Notes: generated by a model from the sequence alone, not told the origin. 64,000 nucleotides of DNA from Arthrobacter sp. SPG23 (GCF_000876655.1 NZ_JYCN01000032.1:62001-126000); one strand, 5' to 3'; shown: positions 41,634 to 50,920, counted from the stretch's first letter. Numbers and translations: made by a program.

Positions 41634-42448
41634 TTGGCTGCCCCGTTGGTTTCGCTCCAGGTGATGAGGCTGCGCAGCAGCTCTGCAACGTGGGCGGGCG
41701 CCTCGGCAGGAGCCAGGTGTGCCACGCCTTCCAGCGTCACGGCGTTTGCGGTCCCGCCGCCGGCGGTGATGCCGTCCACGATTTCCTTGGCGAACGACGG
41801 CGGCACCACGGTGTCCTCCACGCCCGCCACGGCCTGGGTGGGAACCCGGATGCTGCCCAGCTCGGCGCGGACGTCGAAGCCTGCCAGGGCTTCGCAGCAG
41901 AAGGCGTAGCTGAAGCGGTCTGCGTCCCGCAGGGAGTGCAGCAGGCGGCTGCTGACCTCGGGTTCGCGGTCCATGAAGCCGCGGGCGAACCAGCGCTCGG
42001 CCGATCCCTGGATCATCACCGCGGTGCCCTGGGTGCGGACGGTCTCGGCGCGTTCCAGCCAGCCTTCGGGTGTGCCGATCTTGGCGCCGGAGCACTGCAC
42101 GGAGAGGCTCCTGAGGCGTTCGCCGTGCTTGATGCCCAGCTGCAGGCCAATGGCCCCGCCGAGGGACACGCCCGCGTAGTGGAACCTTCCGCCCGGAGCA
42201 ATTGAATCCACAAGTTCGACGACGGCGTCAGCCAGTTCGGCGACGTCGAACGGTTCCGTCGCGGCCGGGGACACGCCGTGGCCGGGGAGGTCCCAGGCGA
42301 CGACGTCGACGTCGGTCCCGAGCAGGGCGCCGGCCTGGGTCCACAGCACCGAGGACGTCCCTAATGACGGCCCCACCACCAGCAGGGGCTTGTCCCCCAG
42401 CTGGCGCTGGGGGGAGAGCAGTACTGCCTTGACTGTTGGTCTAGCCAC
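41630..42448 (-). CDS. pcaD: 3-oxoadipate enol-lactonase
   Basis: A 272-residue alpha/beta hydrolase. VVGPSLGTSSVLWTQ carries the oxyanion region, the nucleophile serine is in YAGVSLGGAIGLQLG (about residue 105), the acid is around VAGVEDTVVPP, and the histidine is in GVAHLAPAEAP. It hydrolyses 3-oxoadipate enol-lactone to 3-oxoadipate. The GTG start overlaps the pcaB end by 8 bp. Assignment rests on fold plus gene order pcaB-D-C. Confidence 0.92.
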   Translation of the reverse strand: MARPTVKAVLLSPQRQLGDKPLLVVGPSLGTSSVLWTQAGALLGTDVDVVAWDLPGHGVSPAATEPFDVAELADAVVELVDSIAPGGRFHYAGVSLGGAIGLQLGIKHGERLRSLSVQCSGAKIGTPEGWLERAETVRTQGTAVMIQGSAERWFARGFMDREPEVSSRLLHSLRDADRFSYAFCCEALAGFDVRAELGSIRVPTQAVAGVEDTVVPPSFAKEIVDGITAGGGTANAVTLEGVAHLAPAEAPAHVAELLRSLITWSETNGAAK

Positions 42449-43946
42449 GGGGGTCTCCGTTCAGGTCTGTTGCGGTCGTTGGTGCAGCGGGGATGTTTTG
42501 GCTTGCATCGGCCGGAGGTGCGTCGCCGCCGGCAAAGTCCGGGTAGGCAGCCAGGATGCGGCGGGAAATTTCAGCGGACTGCCCCAGGTAGCTGGCAGGA
42601 TCCAGGAGTTCTTCCAGCCGTTCGTCGGACAAGGCACTGGCGGGCACGGCCTCCCGCAGCAGGCGGCGGTACGTTCCGGACTGCTCCGCGGGCGGAGCCT
42701 GGAGCGTCCGGTCCACCACGTCCTGGAGCTGCTGCTTGCCGTTCCTGCCGTCCCGCTCGTCGAGGAGCGGCGCCACGGCGGCGGACACTCCTTCGCTCAG
42801 CAGCAGCGGCCCGGACAGTTCCAGGTTGCGGCGCATGGCGTCCGGGAAAACCTGCAGGCCGTCGGCGAGTTCCCGAAGGTGCCCTGCCGCACCCAACGCC
42901 AGGCGGAGCAGTTGGCGGAAGGCCGGCCATTCACTGTGCCAGGCGCCGTCGGGACGCTCATCGTTGAAGTTGGCCGCAGCCAGGTGCAGCTGCGCGGCCA
43001 GGTTCGGGGCCTGCAGTGCCGCGCTGCGGACCAGCACGGACAACACCGGGTTCTGCTTCTGCGGCATCGCCGAGGACACTCCGCGGCCGGCAGCCCGGGG
43101 TTCGGCGAGCTCGCCCACTTCCGGCCGGCTGAGGAACAGCACGTCGGAGGCGATCTTTCCCAGTGCATCCGTGACGCCGGCCAGGGCATCGCCCAGCGAC
43201 GTGACAGCAAGCCGGTTGGTGTGCCACGGCCCGGGCGCTGCCGCCAGGCCAAGTTGCGCGGCCAGGTTGCCCGACAGATCGAAGGGGGTGTCCACCGAGC
43301 CCTGCGTGAGCACCGTCGCGGCCGCGAGGGTTCCCGCGGCGCCGCCCGTCTGCAGCGGCAGCTCCACTGCCTCCAGCCGCCGGGCCGCGGCGGCCAGACC
43401 GTGGAACCACTGCGCCGCTTTGAGCCCGAACGTGAACGGCAGTGAGTGCTGCGTCAGGCTCCTGCCGACGCACAGCGTGTCCGCATGCTGCTCCGCGGAC
43501 GCCGCCAGCGCCGTCGTAATTCCGCGAACGTCAGCCAGGAGGGCGCGAACGGCATTCCTGGCCAGCAGCATCAGCGCCGAGTCCAGCACGTCCTGGCTGG
43601 TCAACGAAGTGTGCACCGCACGCAGGGCGCCCAGACCATCCGTGTCCAGGGCCTTGACCTCGGCACGGAGGTCAGCCAACAGCGGGATGACCGGGTTGGC
43701 GCCGCCCTGGGCGCGGACGGCGATGCCGGCCACGTCGTAGCGGTCAACCTCCGCGGCGGCAGCCACCACGGCGGCGGAGCCGGCAGGCGCGAGGCCGGCC
43801 TTCTCCAACACCGAAGCCCAGCCGGCCTCGACGGCGAGGATCGCCGCAAGGACCGCCCGGTCCCCCGTCAGCGCCGCCACCAAAGGCGACGCCGACACGG
43901 GAGTCAGGAGGCCGACGTCGCCGTTGGACAGATGGGTACCAGTCAC
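42441..43946 (-). CDS. pcaB: 3-carboxy-cis,cis-muconate cycloisomerase
   Basis: A 501-residue member of the fumarase/adenylosuccinate lyase superfamily, somewhat longer than the usual ~450. The family signature is SSAMPQKQNPVLSVLVRSAAL (about residues 288-308), and LTSQDVLDSALMLLARNAV is the second conserved region. It converts 3-carboxymuconate to 4-carboxymuconolactone. The C-terminal ~45 residues (Asp/Ala/Pro-rich) are an extension. The GTG overlaps the pcaG stop (GTGA). Confidence 0.92.
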   Translation of the reverse strand: MTGTHLSNGDVGLLTPVSASPLVAALTGDRAVLAAILAVEAGWASVLEKAGLAPAGSAAVVAAAAEVDRYDVAGIAVRAQGGANPVIPLLADLRAEVKALDTDGLGALRAVHTSLTSQDVLDSALMLLARNAVRALLADVRGITTALAASAEQHADTLCVGRSLTQHSLPFTFGLKAAQWFHGLAAAARRLEAVELPLQTGGAAGTLAAATVLTQGSVDTPFDLSGNLAAQLGLAAAPGPWHTNRLAVTSLGDALAGVTDALGKIASDVLFLSRPEVGELAEPRAAGRGVSSAMPQKQNPVLSVLVRSAALQAPNLAAQLHLAAANFNDERPDGAWHSEWPAFRQLLRLALGAAGHLRELADGLQVFPDAMRRNLELSGPLLLSEGVSAAVAPLLDERDGRNGKQQLQDVVDRTLQAPPAEQSGTYRRLLREAVPASALSDERLEELLDPASYLGQSAEISRRILAAYPDFAGGDAPPADASQNIPAAPTTATDLNGDPRG

Positions 43947-44533
43947 TGCGCGGCGCCCCCGGCAGCCGCACCCTCGAAGTCGAGGAACACGGTTTCGCCC
44001 TCGCCCTGCAGGCGGATGTCCCAGGTGAGTCCGCCGTCGGCGTCGCGGCGCGCAATCAGCGTGCCGCGGCGTTCCGCGTCCAGGGAGGACAGCAGCGGAT
44101 CGGCCGCCAGGGCTTCCTCGTTCTCCGGCAGGTACACGCGGGTGAAGAGCCGGTTCATCAGGCCACGGGCAAACACGGCCACGGAAATGAAGGCGGCCGC
44201 ACCGGGCTCGGTGGGACCGGGATTGACCGTGGTGAAGGTGTACACGCCGGTTTTGCCCACCGCACTCCGGCCGAAGCCGGTGAACGTGTAGCCGTCCCGG
44301 ACCAGCGAACCGGTCCGGTGCACGACGTTGCCTTCGGAATCCGGCTGCCAGATTTCCAGGATCGCGTCCGGGATGGGGTGGCCGGCGCCGTCGTACACGG
44401 TGCCCTGCAGGCGGATGGAGCCCGGTGAACCCGGAGCCAGCAGCTCACGGTCCTTTTCGTACGGCAGGGCGTAGCCGTAGAACGGGCCAACGGTCTGGCC
44501 GGGGGTGGGGGTCAGCTTCGTGGGGTTACTCAT
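43943..44533 (-). CDS. pcaG: Protocatechuate 3,4-dioxygenase, alpha subunit
   Basis: A ~196-residue subunit. LTPTPGQTVGPFYGYALPYEKD is the alpha-subunit N-terminus, and GTVYDGAGHPIPDAILEIWQPDSEGN the conserved intradiol barrel. As expected for the alpha subunit, the Tyr/His iron ligands are absent. It forms the heteromeric ring-cleaving enzyme with PcaH. The ATG at 44533 avoids overlap with pcaH; a longer frame would overlap it by 29 bp. The local ribosome-binding site is weak, so translation may depend on pcaH. Confidence 0.92.
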   Translation of the reverse strand: MSNPTKLTPTPGQTVGPFYGYALPYEKDRELLAPGSPGSIRLQGTVYDGAGHPIPDAILEIWQPDSEGNVVHRTGSLVRDGYTFTGFGRSAVGKTGVYTFTTVNPGPTEPGAAAFISVAVFARGLMNRLFTRVYLPENEEALAADPLLSSLDAERRGTLIARRDADGGLTWDIRLQGEGETVFLDFEGAAAGGAAQ

Positions 44534-44549
44534 CCGACTATTCGTCTGC

Positions 44550-45458
44550 CTATTCACTCTCGTCACCTGCTGTACCAAACGCTTCGTTTTCGGTCCAGGT
44601 CCGCTTGGAGCCCGTCAGGACGATGTCCCACCTGTAGCCGATCGCCCACTCAGGCTTGGTGAGGTCGTGATCATAGGTGGCCACCAGGCGGTCGCGGGCG
44701 TCCTGGTCCACGATGGACTGGTAGATCGGGTCCAGCGGGAAGAGCTGGTCACCGGGGAAGTACATCTGGGTGACGATGCGCTGGGTGAACTCCTGCCCGA
44801 ACAGCGAGAAGTGGATGTGCGCCGGCCGCCAGGCGTTGAGGTGGTTCTTCCACGGGTACGCGCCGGGCTTGATGGTGGTGAAGCTGTAGGAGCCGTCCGC
44901 GCCGGTAATGCAGCGGCCCACGCCGGTGAAGTTGGGGTCGAGCGGGGCAGGGTGCTGGTCCCGCTTGTGGATGTAGCGACCGGCGGAGTTGGCCTGCCAG
45001 ATCTCCACGAGCTGTCCCGCCACGGGACGTCCGTCGCCGTCGAGCACGCGGCCGGACACCAGGATGCGTTCACCCACGGGCTCACCGTTGTGCTGGATTG
45101 TCAGGTCCGATTCCAGCGCGTGAACGTCCATGTGCCCGAAAGCCGGCGAGTACAGCTCGATGGTTTCCGGATCCGCGTGGTGCAGGTCCTTGGTCGGGTG
45201 GCGCAGGACGCTGCTGCGGTACGGTGCGTAGTCCAGCCTGGGCTGGGTTTCCGCCGGGGCGCCGTCCTTGAGCGCCTTCGCGTACGCTTCGCCGATCGAC
45301 TTCATCTCGGCGCTGAGGTGCGCCTGCGATTCCGCTGCGGCATCAAGCGGCGCATATTTCTTGGGTGCGGCTCCGGTTTCGGCCTGGGGCGCCGCGTCCG
45401 ACACGTCTTCGGTGATTGGGTCGGCGTTGAATATTTCAAGGTTGACGTCTTCAGGCAC
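44550..45458 (-). CDS. pcaH: Protocatechuate 3,4-dioxygenase, beta subunit
   Basis: A 302-residue catalytic subunit of the intradiol dioxygenase that opens protocatechuate between the two hydroxyls to 3-carboxy-cis,cis-muconate. The iron-binding region is visible: SAGRYIHKRDQHPAP (Tyr), AYPWKNHLNAWRPAHIHFSLFG (Tyr and the HxH pair). GRPVAGQLVEIWQANSAGRY is the family signature. About 50 polar N-terminal residues exceed the usual subunit length. It begins with GTG preceded by AAGGAGG. Confidence 0.94.
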   Translation of the reverse strand: MPEDVNLEIFNADPITEDVSDAAPQAETGAAPKKYAPLDAAAESQAHLSAEMKSIGEAYAKALKDGAPAETQPRLDYAPYRSSVLRHPTKDLHHADPETIELYSPAFGHMDVHALESDLTIQHNGEPVGERILVSGRVLDGDGRPVAGQLVEIWQANSAGRYIHKRDQHPAPLDPNFTGVGRCITGADGSYSFTTIKPGAYPWKNHLNAWRPAHIHFSLFGQEFTQRIVTQMYFPGDQLFPLDPIYQSIVDQDARDRLVATYDHDLTKPEWAIGYRWDIVLTGSKRTWTENEAFGTAGDESE

Positions 45459-45511
45459 AGCAGCCTCCTTTCAGTGTTGGTGTTGCTGGTTGGTGGTGAA
45501 GGTTGGCCTGT

Positions 45512-47425
45512 TCAGGTAGAGCGGCCCGGCTGGTGCAGGTGGTCGTACTGGACGGCGTGCCGTACCGGGGCGTTGGGCGCACCGTAGCCGTCGTAGCCGC
45601 CGCGGCGCTCCACCATTTCGAAGAACACGCTGCCAATGGTGGCGGTGTAGAAGTGCAGGAACTCGCCGTCTGCGTCGCGGTCATAGAGGAGGTTGAGCTC
45701 CCGGAGCGTGGCCAGGAACGCGGGGTCCAGGTCGAAGCGCGCGTCCAGGTCCTCGTAGTAGTTGGCCGGGATCTGCAGGAAGTCCAGCCCCCGGTCCCGG
45801 GCCCCACGGGCCGTCTCCACGAGGTCGTCCACGGCGAAGGCGATGTGCTCCTGGTAGGTTTTCCGGTGCGCGGTTCCCGAATCCGCGCCGTCCTGCTGGA
45901 TCACCGGTGCAAGGTTCAGTACCAGGCGCACGGCCCGGTCGGCCGTCAGCATCACCTGAGAGCGCACCAGTCCGCTGGGGCTGGGCACCTCCGCGAACGG
46001 CTGCGGCTCCAGCGCAAGGGCACTGGTGTAGAACAGCACGGCCTCGTCAAAGTGCTGCCACGGCTGGGCGAGGTTCACGTGGTCGATCACTGCATTCTGT
46101 CCGCCGGCGGGCGGAACCTCCAGCCCTTCGCCGAACTCGCGGGTCCAGGCTGCGGTGCCGTCCGGGCTGCCCTGGCAGAGGAAGACCTCGGTGGAGTCCG
46201 GCGCGGCGAAGCCCTGGAACACTTCCTCGTCGGCCTGGCTCTTGCGGGGAACCGCGGGCGCCTTGAGCTGCTGGGCTCGGGCCGCTGCGATCACGGGCGA
46301 ATCGACGTCGAAACCGAGGGCGGCAATCGCCGGGGCCGGGCCGGTGACGCCCGGATCCTGTTCGTTGATGATCACACGTGCGTGGCCCATGCTCCACAAT
46401 TGCACGTCCTTGGTGCGGTGTCTGCCGTTGAATTCAAATCCCAGCTGGCCCAGCACTTTTTCAAGGCCCGCCGGGTCTGTGGCTTTGACCTCGGCGAAGT
46501 TGAAGCCGGCCGGTTCGGCCACCTGCGGGAGGGTGGCCAGTTCCATGGGATAACGACGGCGGCCGGCAGTCCCGGCAGCAGGGTCCGCGGAGGCCGGGGC
46601 GTTCGCATCCAGCCACTTGGCACTCTGCTCCTCCAGCCAGATCAGCGACCGCATCGCGTCCACGGCGGTGCGTTCGACGTCGGACTGGCGGAAGACGTCG
46701 TTGAAGACTTCCAGTGAAACGGGCCCGGTGTACCCGGCACGGACCACGTGGCCCATGAACTTGGCCAGCTCGAACTGGCCCTCGCCCGGGAAGACCCGGT
46801 AGTGGCGGCTCCAGGACAGGACGTCCATGGACAGCTTCGGGGCGTCCGCCACCTGGACGAAGAAGATCTTGTCCGCACTGAACCCTTCGATGGGCGTCGT
46901 GTCCCAGTCGCGGGAAAGGATATGGAAGGAGTCCAGGCAGGTGCCCAGGTTGGGGTGGTCCACGGTTTGCACCAGGCGATGGGCGTGCTCATAGTCGTTG
47001 ACGTACTTGCCCCAGGCCAGGGCCTCGTAGGCCACTTTGACGCCGTGGTCTCCTGCCAGGCCTGCCAGCCGGGCCAATTGTTCAGCGCGCAGCGAGTCGT
47101 CGTCGATGGTGGCCGTGCCAACGTTGGTGCAGACCAGGATGGTGTCCATGCCCAGGCGGGACATCAGCTTGAACTTCGCTTCGGCCCGGCGGAGGTTGGC
47201 GGCAAGGAGGTCCTCGGGAACGCTGTCAAAGTCGCGGAACGGCTGGTAGAGGTCCAGTGTCAGGCCCAGGTCCGCGGCCATCTTCCGGATATCCTCCGGG
47301 CTCAGGGACGAGGTCACCAGGTCCTGCTCGAAGATCTCGATTCCGTCGAAGCCGGCGATGGCACACGCCTGCATTTTTTCCTTCAGGGTGCCGGACAGGC
47401 ACACCGTGGCGATTCCGGTGCGCAT
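45512..47425 (-). CDS. 3-dehydroshikimate dehydratase (TIM barrel + VOC/HPPD-like fusion)
   Basis: A 637-residue two-domain protein. Residues ~1-285 form an AP-endonuclease-2-type TIM barrel (IATVCLSGTLKEKMQACAIAGFDGIEIFEQDL; TCLDSFHILSRDWDT) that in the QsuB/QuiC family converts 3-dehydroshikimate to protocatechuate. Residues ~300-620 resemble 4-hydroxyphenylpyruvate dioxygenase (VIDHVNLAQPWQHFDEAVLFYTSAL; QEHIAFAVDDLVE; GSVFFEMVERRGGYDGYG), a known fusion in this family. Its start overlaps the shikimate dehydrogenase stop by 1 bp, and pcaH follows after 53 bp, so its product passes directly to the pca enzymes. Confidence 0.9.
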   Translation of the reverse strand: MRTGIATVCLSGTLKEKMQACAIAGFDGIEIFEQDLVTSSLSPEDIRKMAADLGLTLDLYQPFRDFDSVPEDLLAANLRRAEAKFKLMSRLGMDTILVCTNVGTATIDDDSLRAEQLARLAGLAGDHGVKVAYEALAWGKYVNDYEHAHRLVQTVDHPNLGTCLDSFHILSRDWDTTPIEGFSADKIFFVQVADAPKLSMDVLSWSRHYRVFPGEGQFELAKFMGHVVRAGYTGPVSLEVFNDVFRQSDVERTAVDAMRSLIWLEEQSAKWLDANAPASADPAAGTAGRRRYPMELATLPQVAEPAGFNFAEVKATDPAGLEKVLGQLGFEFNGRHRTKDVQLWSMGHARVIINEQDPGVTGPAPAIAALGFDVDSPVIAAARAQQLKAPAVPRKSQADEEVFQGFAAPDSTEVFLCQGSPDGTAAWTREFGEGLEVPPAGGQNAVIDHVNLAQPWQHFDEAVLFYTSALALEPQPFAEVPSPSGLVRSQVMLTADRAVRLVLNLAPVIQQDGADSGTAHRKTYQEHIAFAVDDLVETARGARDRGLDFLQIPANYYEDLDARFDLDPAFLATLRELNLLYDRDADGEFLHFYTATIGSVFFEMVERRGGYDGYGAPNAPVRHAVQYDHLHQPGRST

Positions 47426-48306
47426 CAGGCGGCCACCTCCTCGGCGGCCACGAGTTCCAGGAAGTGCGCGCGCATGCGGTCAGCGTCGGCCTCGAGGCCG
47501 GTGAAAATCCTGAAGGCATCCGCTGCCTGGCCCACGGCCATGCGGCCGCCGTCAAGCACCTCGCAGCCTTTGGCACGGGCTTCGCGGACCAGTTCGGTTT
47601 CGATCGGGCGGTAGACAATGTCCGCCACCCAGTGCCGTGATTCGAGCAGCGACAGGTCCAGCGGTGCGCCCGGGTGGGCGGCCATACCGACGGGAGTGCA
47701 GTGCACCAAACCGTCGGCAAGGGGCATCAGCTGCGGCAGCTCCGCCGTCGCGCGGGCCGTCACGGTGCTGTCCGGGAAGAAGGCGGCCAGTTCGGCGGCG
47801 CGGGCGGCGCAGCGGGCGGCGTCCGTGTCCACGAGGTCGAGCTGGCGGACGCCTGCGGTGAGCAGGGCGTATGCGACGGCGGACCCGGCACCGCCGGCAC
47901 CCAGCTGGACCACCCGGTCAAGCTTGGCGTCCGGGAGTCCCGAGGCGAGGGCGGCCGCGAAGCCGGAAAAGTCGGTGTTGTGGCCGATGAAGCGGCCGTC
48001 CCGGATGGTCACGGTGTTGACGGCGCCAAGGCGCCGGGCATCCGGCGAAACCTCATCCAGGTGGTCCAGGACCAGCTGCTTGCACGGGTGCGTGATGTTC
48101 AGCCCGTTGAAGCCGAGGCGGTGGGCGCTCTGCAGGAGCTCACCCACGGATTCACCCGGCAGGCCCAGCTCCAGCAGGTCGATGGGGCGGTAGAGGTACC
48201 GCAGGCCCTGCACGTCGCCTTCGCGTTCGTGCATGTGGGGCGTGAGCGACGGCATCACGCCATCGCCGACGAGGCCCACCAGAAAGGACTCTGCTCGATT
48301 GCTCAT
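47425..48306 (-). CDS. Shikimate/quinate dehydrogenase (AroE-like, catabolic)
   Basis: A 293-residue NAD(P)-dependent dehydrogenase. The substrate-binding N-terminus has SLTPHMHEREG, GFNGLNITHPCKQLVLDHLDEV with the catalytic lysine, GAVNTVTI and GHNTDFSGF; the nucleotide loop is LGAGGAGSAVAYAL. Being first in an operon with dehydroshikimate dehydratase and pca genes, it is most likely the catabolic QsuD type that oxidises shikimate (and perhaps quinate), rather than biosynthetic AroE. The ATG at 48306 has AAAGGAG upstream. Confidence 0.88.
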   Translation of the reverse strand: MSNRAESFLVGLVGDGVMPSLTPHMHEREGDVQGLRYLYRPIDLLELGLPGESVGELLQSAHRLGFNGLNITHPCKQLVLDHLDEVSPDARRLGAVNTVTIRDGRFIGHNTDFSGFAAALASGLPDAKLDRVVQLGAGGAGSAVAYALLTAGVRQLDLVDTDAARCAARAAELAAFFPDSTVTARATAELPQLMPLADGLVHCTPVGMAAHPGAPLDLSLLESRHWVADIVYRPIETELVREARAKGCEVLDGGRMAVGQAADAFRIFTGLEADADRMRAHFLELVAAEEVAA

Positions 48307-48399
48307 CCGTATAGCTCCTTTGACAACGGCACCCGGTTTGCCGGGACGCACTGGGCGCCTGCGGCTGCTCTCCGGGTGATAGGGATTACAGTACAGGAA

Positions 48400-48429
48400 A
48401 TGTTCACATGTTGCACTGATGTTCTTATG
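48400..48429. promoter_or_regulatory. Direct repeats ATGTTCACATG / ATGTTCTTATG upstream of the shikimate operon
   Basis: Two 11-bp repeats (48400-48410 and 48419-48429, 9 of 11 identical), with start points 19 bp apart, lie about 100 bp upstream of the dehydrogenase start and are followed by CGAACA, the complement of TGTTCG. The AT-rich segment holds a TGTAAT -10 candidate on the minus strand (around 48387-48392). Probable binding site of the neighbouring IclR protein; inferred only. Confidence 0.45.
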
Positions 48430-48475
48430 ACGAACAAATAAGGACGACGGCGACCGTCCCCGGAGACGATGCGGC

Positions 48476-49339
48476 TCATCGCTGCGGCAGCCTTGCGGCC
48501 AGTTCCGCGGCGGCCTCTTGGAGCACGGGAACAAGGGCCGCCAGCTCCTCCAGGCTGAGCCGGAAGACGGGAACCGCCGTGGCCAGGGACGCGAAGGCAT
48601 TGCCCTGGGCATTGAAGACAGGAACTGCCACGGCGCGCATGCCGAGCTCGTTCTCCTCATCCATGACGGCATAGCCACGGCGGCGGACCTGCTCGATCTC
48701 GGACCGGAAGGCCTCGCGGTCCGTGATGGAAAATTCGGTCAGCGGCTCAAGTTCCAGCTCCTCCACCAGTCGCTTCCGCTCAGCGTCCTCGGCAAAGGCC
48801 ACCAGCGCCTTGCCCACAGAGGTGGTGTGCAGTGCGCCGAGATGCCCGGGATCACTCGTCACCCGGAACGTCTGCGGCCCGTCCACCTTGTTGACGGTGA
48901 GGTGGTGGTTTCCGTCGCGGACGGACAGGATGGTGGCCTCCCCGGTCTTCTCCGTGACGCGGCGAAGGATGGGCAGTGCTGTTCCGGCAAAACCGTGATG
49001 ATTGGACACGCGCTGGCCCAACTGGAAGACACGCAGGCCCAGGTGGTAGCGGCGGCCGTCCGGTTCATAGTCCACAAAACCGTCCCGCGTGAGCGAGCCC
49101 AGGAGCCGGTAGGTGGTGCTGAACGGCAGCTCCGCGCGCCGGGACAGCTCGGCCGCGCTGGCGCCCCGCGGCTCATCGCCCAGCAGGACCAGAAGGCCCA
49201 GGGCCTTGCCTACCATGTCCGTACGGGAATCTTCCTTGGCGGCCCTGGGCGCCTTCGCCGCTTTCGCAGGCGCTTCCGACAGGGCCTCGACGGGCGGGCC
49301 GGCCACAACGTCCGGTTCTGTGCTTTGGTTCACACTCAT
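48476..49339 (-). CDS. IclR family regulator of shikimate catabolism
   Basis: A 287-residue regulator with an Ala/Lys-rich N-terminal extension before the winged helix (MVGKALGLLVLLGDEPRGASAAELSRRAELPFSTTYRLLGSLTRDGFV). The effector domain has HLTVNKVDGPQTFRVTSDPGHLGALHTTSVGKALVAF and GYAVMDEENELGMRAVAVPVFN. It lies between the shikimate operon, which it precedes in the same direction, and the divergent transporter gene, so it probably controls both. The effector is likely shikimate, quinate or protocatechuate. Confidence 0.85.
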   Translation of the reverse strand: MSVNQSTEPDVVAGPPVEALSEAPAKAAKAPRAAKEDSRTDMVGKALGLLVLLGDEPRGASAAELSRRAELPFSTTYRLLGSLTRDGFVDYEPDGRRYHLGLRVFQLGQRVSNHHGFAGTALPILRRVTEKTGEATILSVRDGNHHLTVNKVDGPQTFRVTSDPGHLGALHTTSVGKALVAFAEDAERKRLVEELELEPLTEFSITDREAFRSEIEQVRRRGYAVMDEENELGMRAVAVPVFNAQGNAFASLATAVPVFRLSLEELAALVPVLQEAAAELAARLPQR

Positions 49340-49581
49340 ACCCTGATGTTGCCACATTGTGAGAGCTATTTCTAGATGGTGATTATTTTCCTTGACAAGT
49401 GACAGTCCTCACAGCCATCATTGCTATATCGCACAAGTAGCTCCCACCATGTGGCTACTCGTCCGGGTCTTTACACGGACCACCGGCCGCCGCCAGCGAA
49501 GCCTCCATCTGGGTCTCCAGAAATGAAGCGCGGCGGCTGCGAAAATCCATCCGCGACAATGTCGTCACACAAAGGAACACC

Positions 49582-50901
49582 ATGAGCCAGACACTCCCGT
49601 CCACGACGCCGGGCACCGCTGCACCGGCCGGGACCCCGAAGAAGGCAGCCCTCGCCAGCTTCCTGGGAAGCGCCGTCGAGTACTACGACTTCTTCATCTT
49701 CGGTTCCGCCGCCGCGCTGATCTTCCCGCACGTGTTTTTCCCCAATGCTGATGCCAACGCCGCCATCATGTCCTTCGCCACCTTCGGTTTCGCCTACGTG
49801 GCACGCCCGGTTGGCGCCGTCATCCTGGGCCACTTCGGCGACCGCGTGGGCCGGCAGAAGGTCCTCATGTTCACCCTGGTGCTGATGGGAGCGTCCACCT
49901 TCGTCATCGGCTGCCTCCCGGACTTCAACACGGTGGGCTGGTGGGCTCCCGCCCTGCTGGTGCTCGCCCGCCTCTGCCAGGGCCTCTCCGCAGCCGGTGA
50001 ACAGGCCGGCGCTTCCTCCATGACTCTGGAGCACGCCCCGGACAACCGCCGTTCCTTCTTCACGTCCTGGACCCTCACCGGCACCCAGGGCGGCCAGATC
50101 CTCGCGGCCCTCGTCTTCATCCCCGTGCTCGCCCTGCCTGACGAGGTCAAATACGGCATCGGCTGGCGCATCCCGTTCTGGCTCAGCGCCGTCGTGGTCC
50201 TCGTGGCCTTCTTCATCCGCCGCACCCTGCACGAACCGCCGGCATTCGCCGAAGCCCAGAAGTCCGCTGCCATCTCCAAGCTGCCCGTGGCAGACCTGCT
50301 GAAGCACCACTGGCGCGATGTCCTCCGGGTTGTGGCCTGCGCCTTCATCGCCGCGGTATCCACCGTGTTCGGCACCCTGGCCATCAGCTACGCCAAGACC
50401 GTGGCCGGCGTGGACGGCACCACCACCCTCTGGCTCGTGGTCGGCGCCAACTTTGTGGCCCTCGGCACCCAGCCCCTGTTCGGCATGCTGTCGGACAAGA
50501 TCGGCCGCAAGCCGGTCTTCATCTACGGCGCCGTTGCCAGCGCCGTCCTGACGCCGGTGTTCCTGCTGAGCCTCGAATCGGGCAGCGTACCGCTGATGTT
50601 CCTGGCAGCCATCGGCTTCTTCTCCTTCGGCTACGCAGCCTCCAACGCCGTCTGGCCGTCCTTCTACGCCGAGATGTTCAGCACCAAGGTCCGGTTCTCC
50701 GGCCTGGCCATCGGCACCCAGCTCGGCTTCCTGATGGCCGGTTTCGCCCCGGCAATCGTGGCTGCAATGGGCGGCATCAAGCCCGGCGGCTGGGTCCAGA
50801 TCAGCATCTTCACGGCAGTCATCTGCGGCATCGCGGCAATCTCAGCCCTCACGGCCAAGGAAACCTTCAAGACTCCCACCCGCGAGCTCGGCCTGAAGTA
50901 G
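49582..50901 (+). CDS. MFS transporter, metabolite:H+ symporter (ShiA/MHS-like)
   Basis: A 439-residue, 12-helix permease. ASFLGSAVEYYDFFIFGSAAALIFPHVFF is the MHS-family helix 1 (ShiA, KgtP, ProP relatives), with FGDRVGRQKVL and SDKIGRKPVF as the two loop motifs. MHS members carry shikimate, quinate or dicarboxylates; the divergent IclR gene and shikimate operon point to shikimate or quinate. AAAGGA lies 7 bp before the ATG. A TTGACA (49392-49397) upstream could be its -35 box, but no well-spaced -10 is clear. Confidence 0.86.
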   Translation: MSQTLPSTTPGTAAPAGTPKKAALASFLGSAVEYYDFFIFGSAAALIFPHVFFPNADANAAIMSFATFGFAYVARPVGAVILGHFGDRVGRQKVLMFTLVLMGASTFVIGCLPDFNTVGWWAPALLVLARLCQGLSAAGEQAGASSMTLEHAPDNRRSFFTSWTLTGTQGGQILAALVFIPVLALPDEVKYGIGWRIPFWLSAVVVLVAFFIRRTLHEPPAFAEAQKSAAISKLPVADLLKHHWRDVLRVVACAFIAAVSTVFGTLAISYAKTVAGVDGTTTLWLVVGANFVALGTQPLFGMLSDKIGRKPVFIYGAVASAVLTPVFLLSLESGSVPLMFLAAIGFFSFGYAASNAVWPSFYAEMFSTKVRFSGLAIGTQLGFLMAGFAPAIVAAMGGIKPGGWVQISIFTAVICGIAAISALTAKETFKTPTRELGLK

Positions 50902-50920
50902 AACCGCGGCACCCGGCCGC

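Noticed and set aside
49392..49427. TTGACA ... TGCTAT as a full promoter for the ShiA-like transporter
   Set aside because: The spacer would be 24 bp, too long; only the -35 candidate is mentioned.
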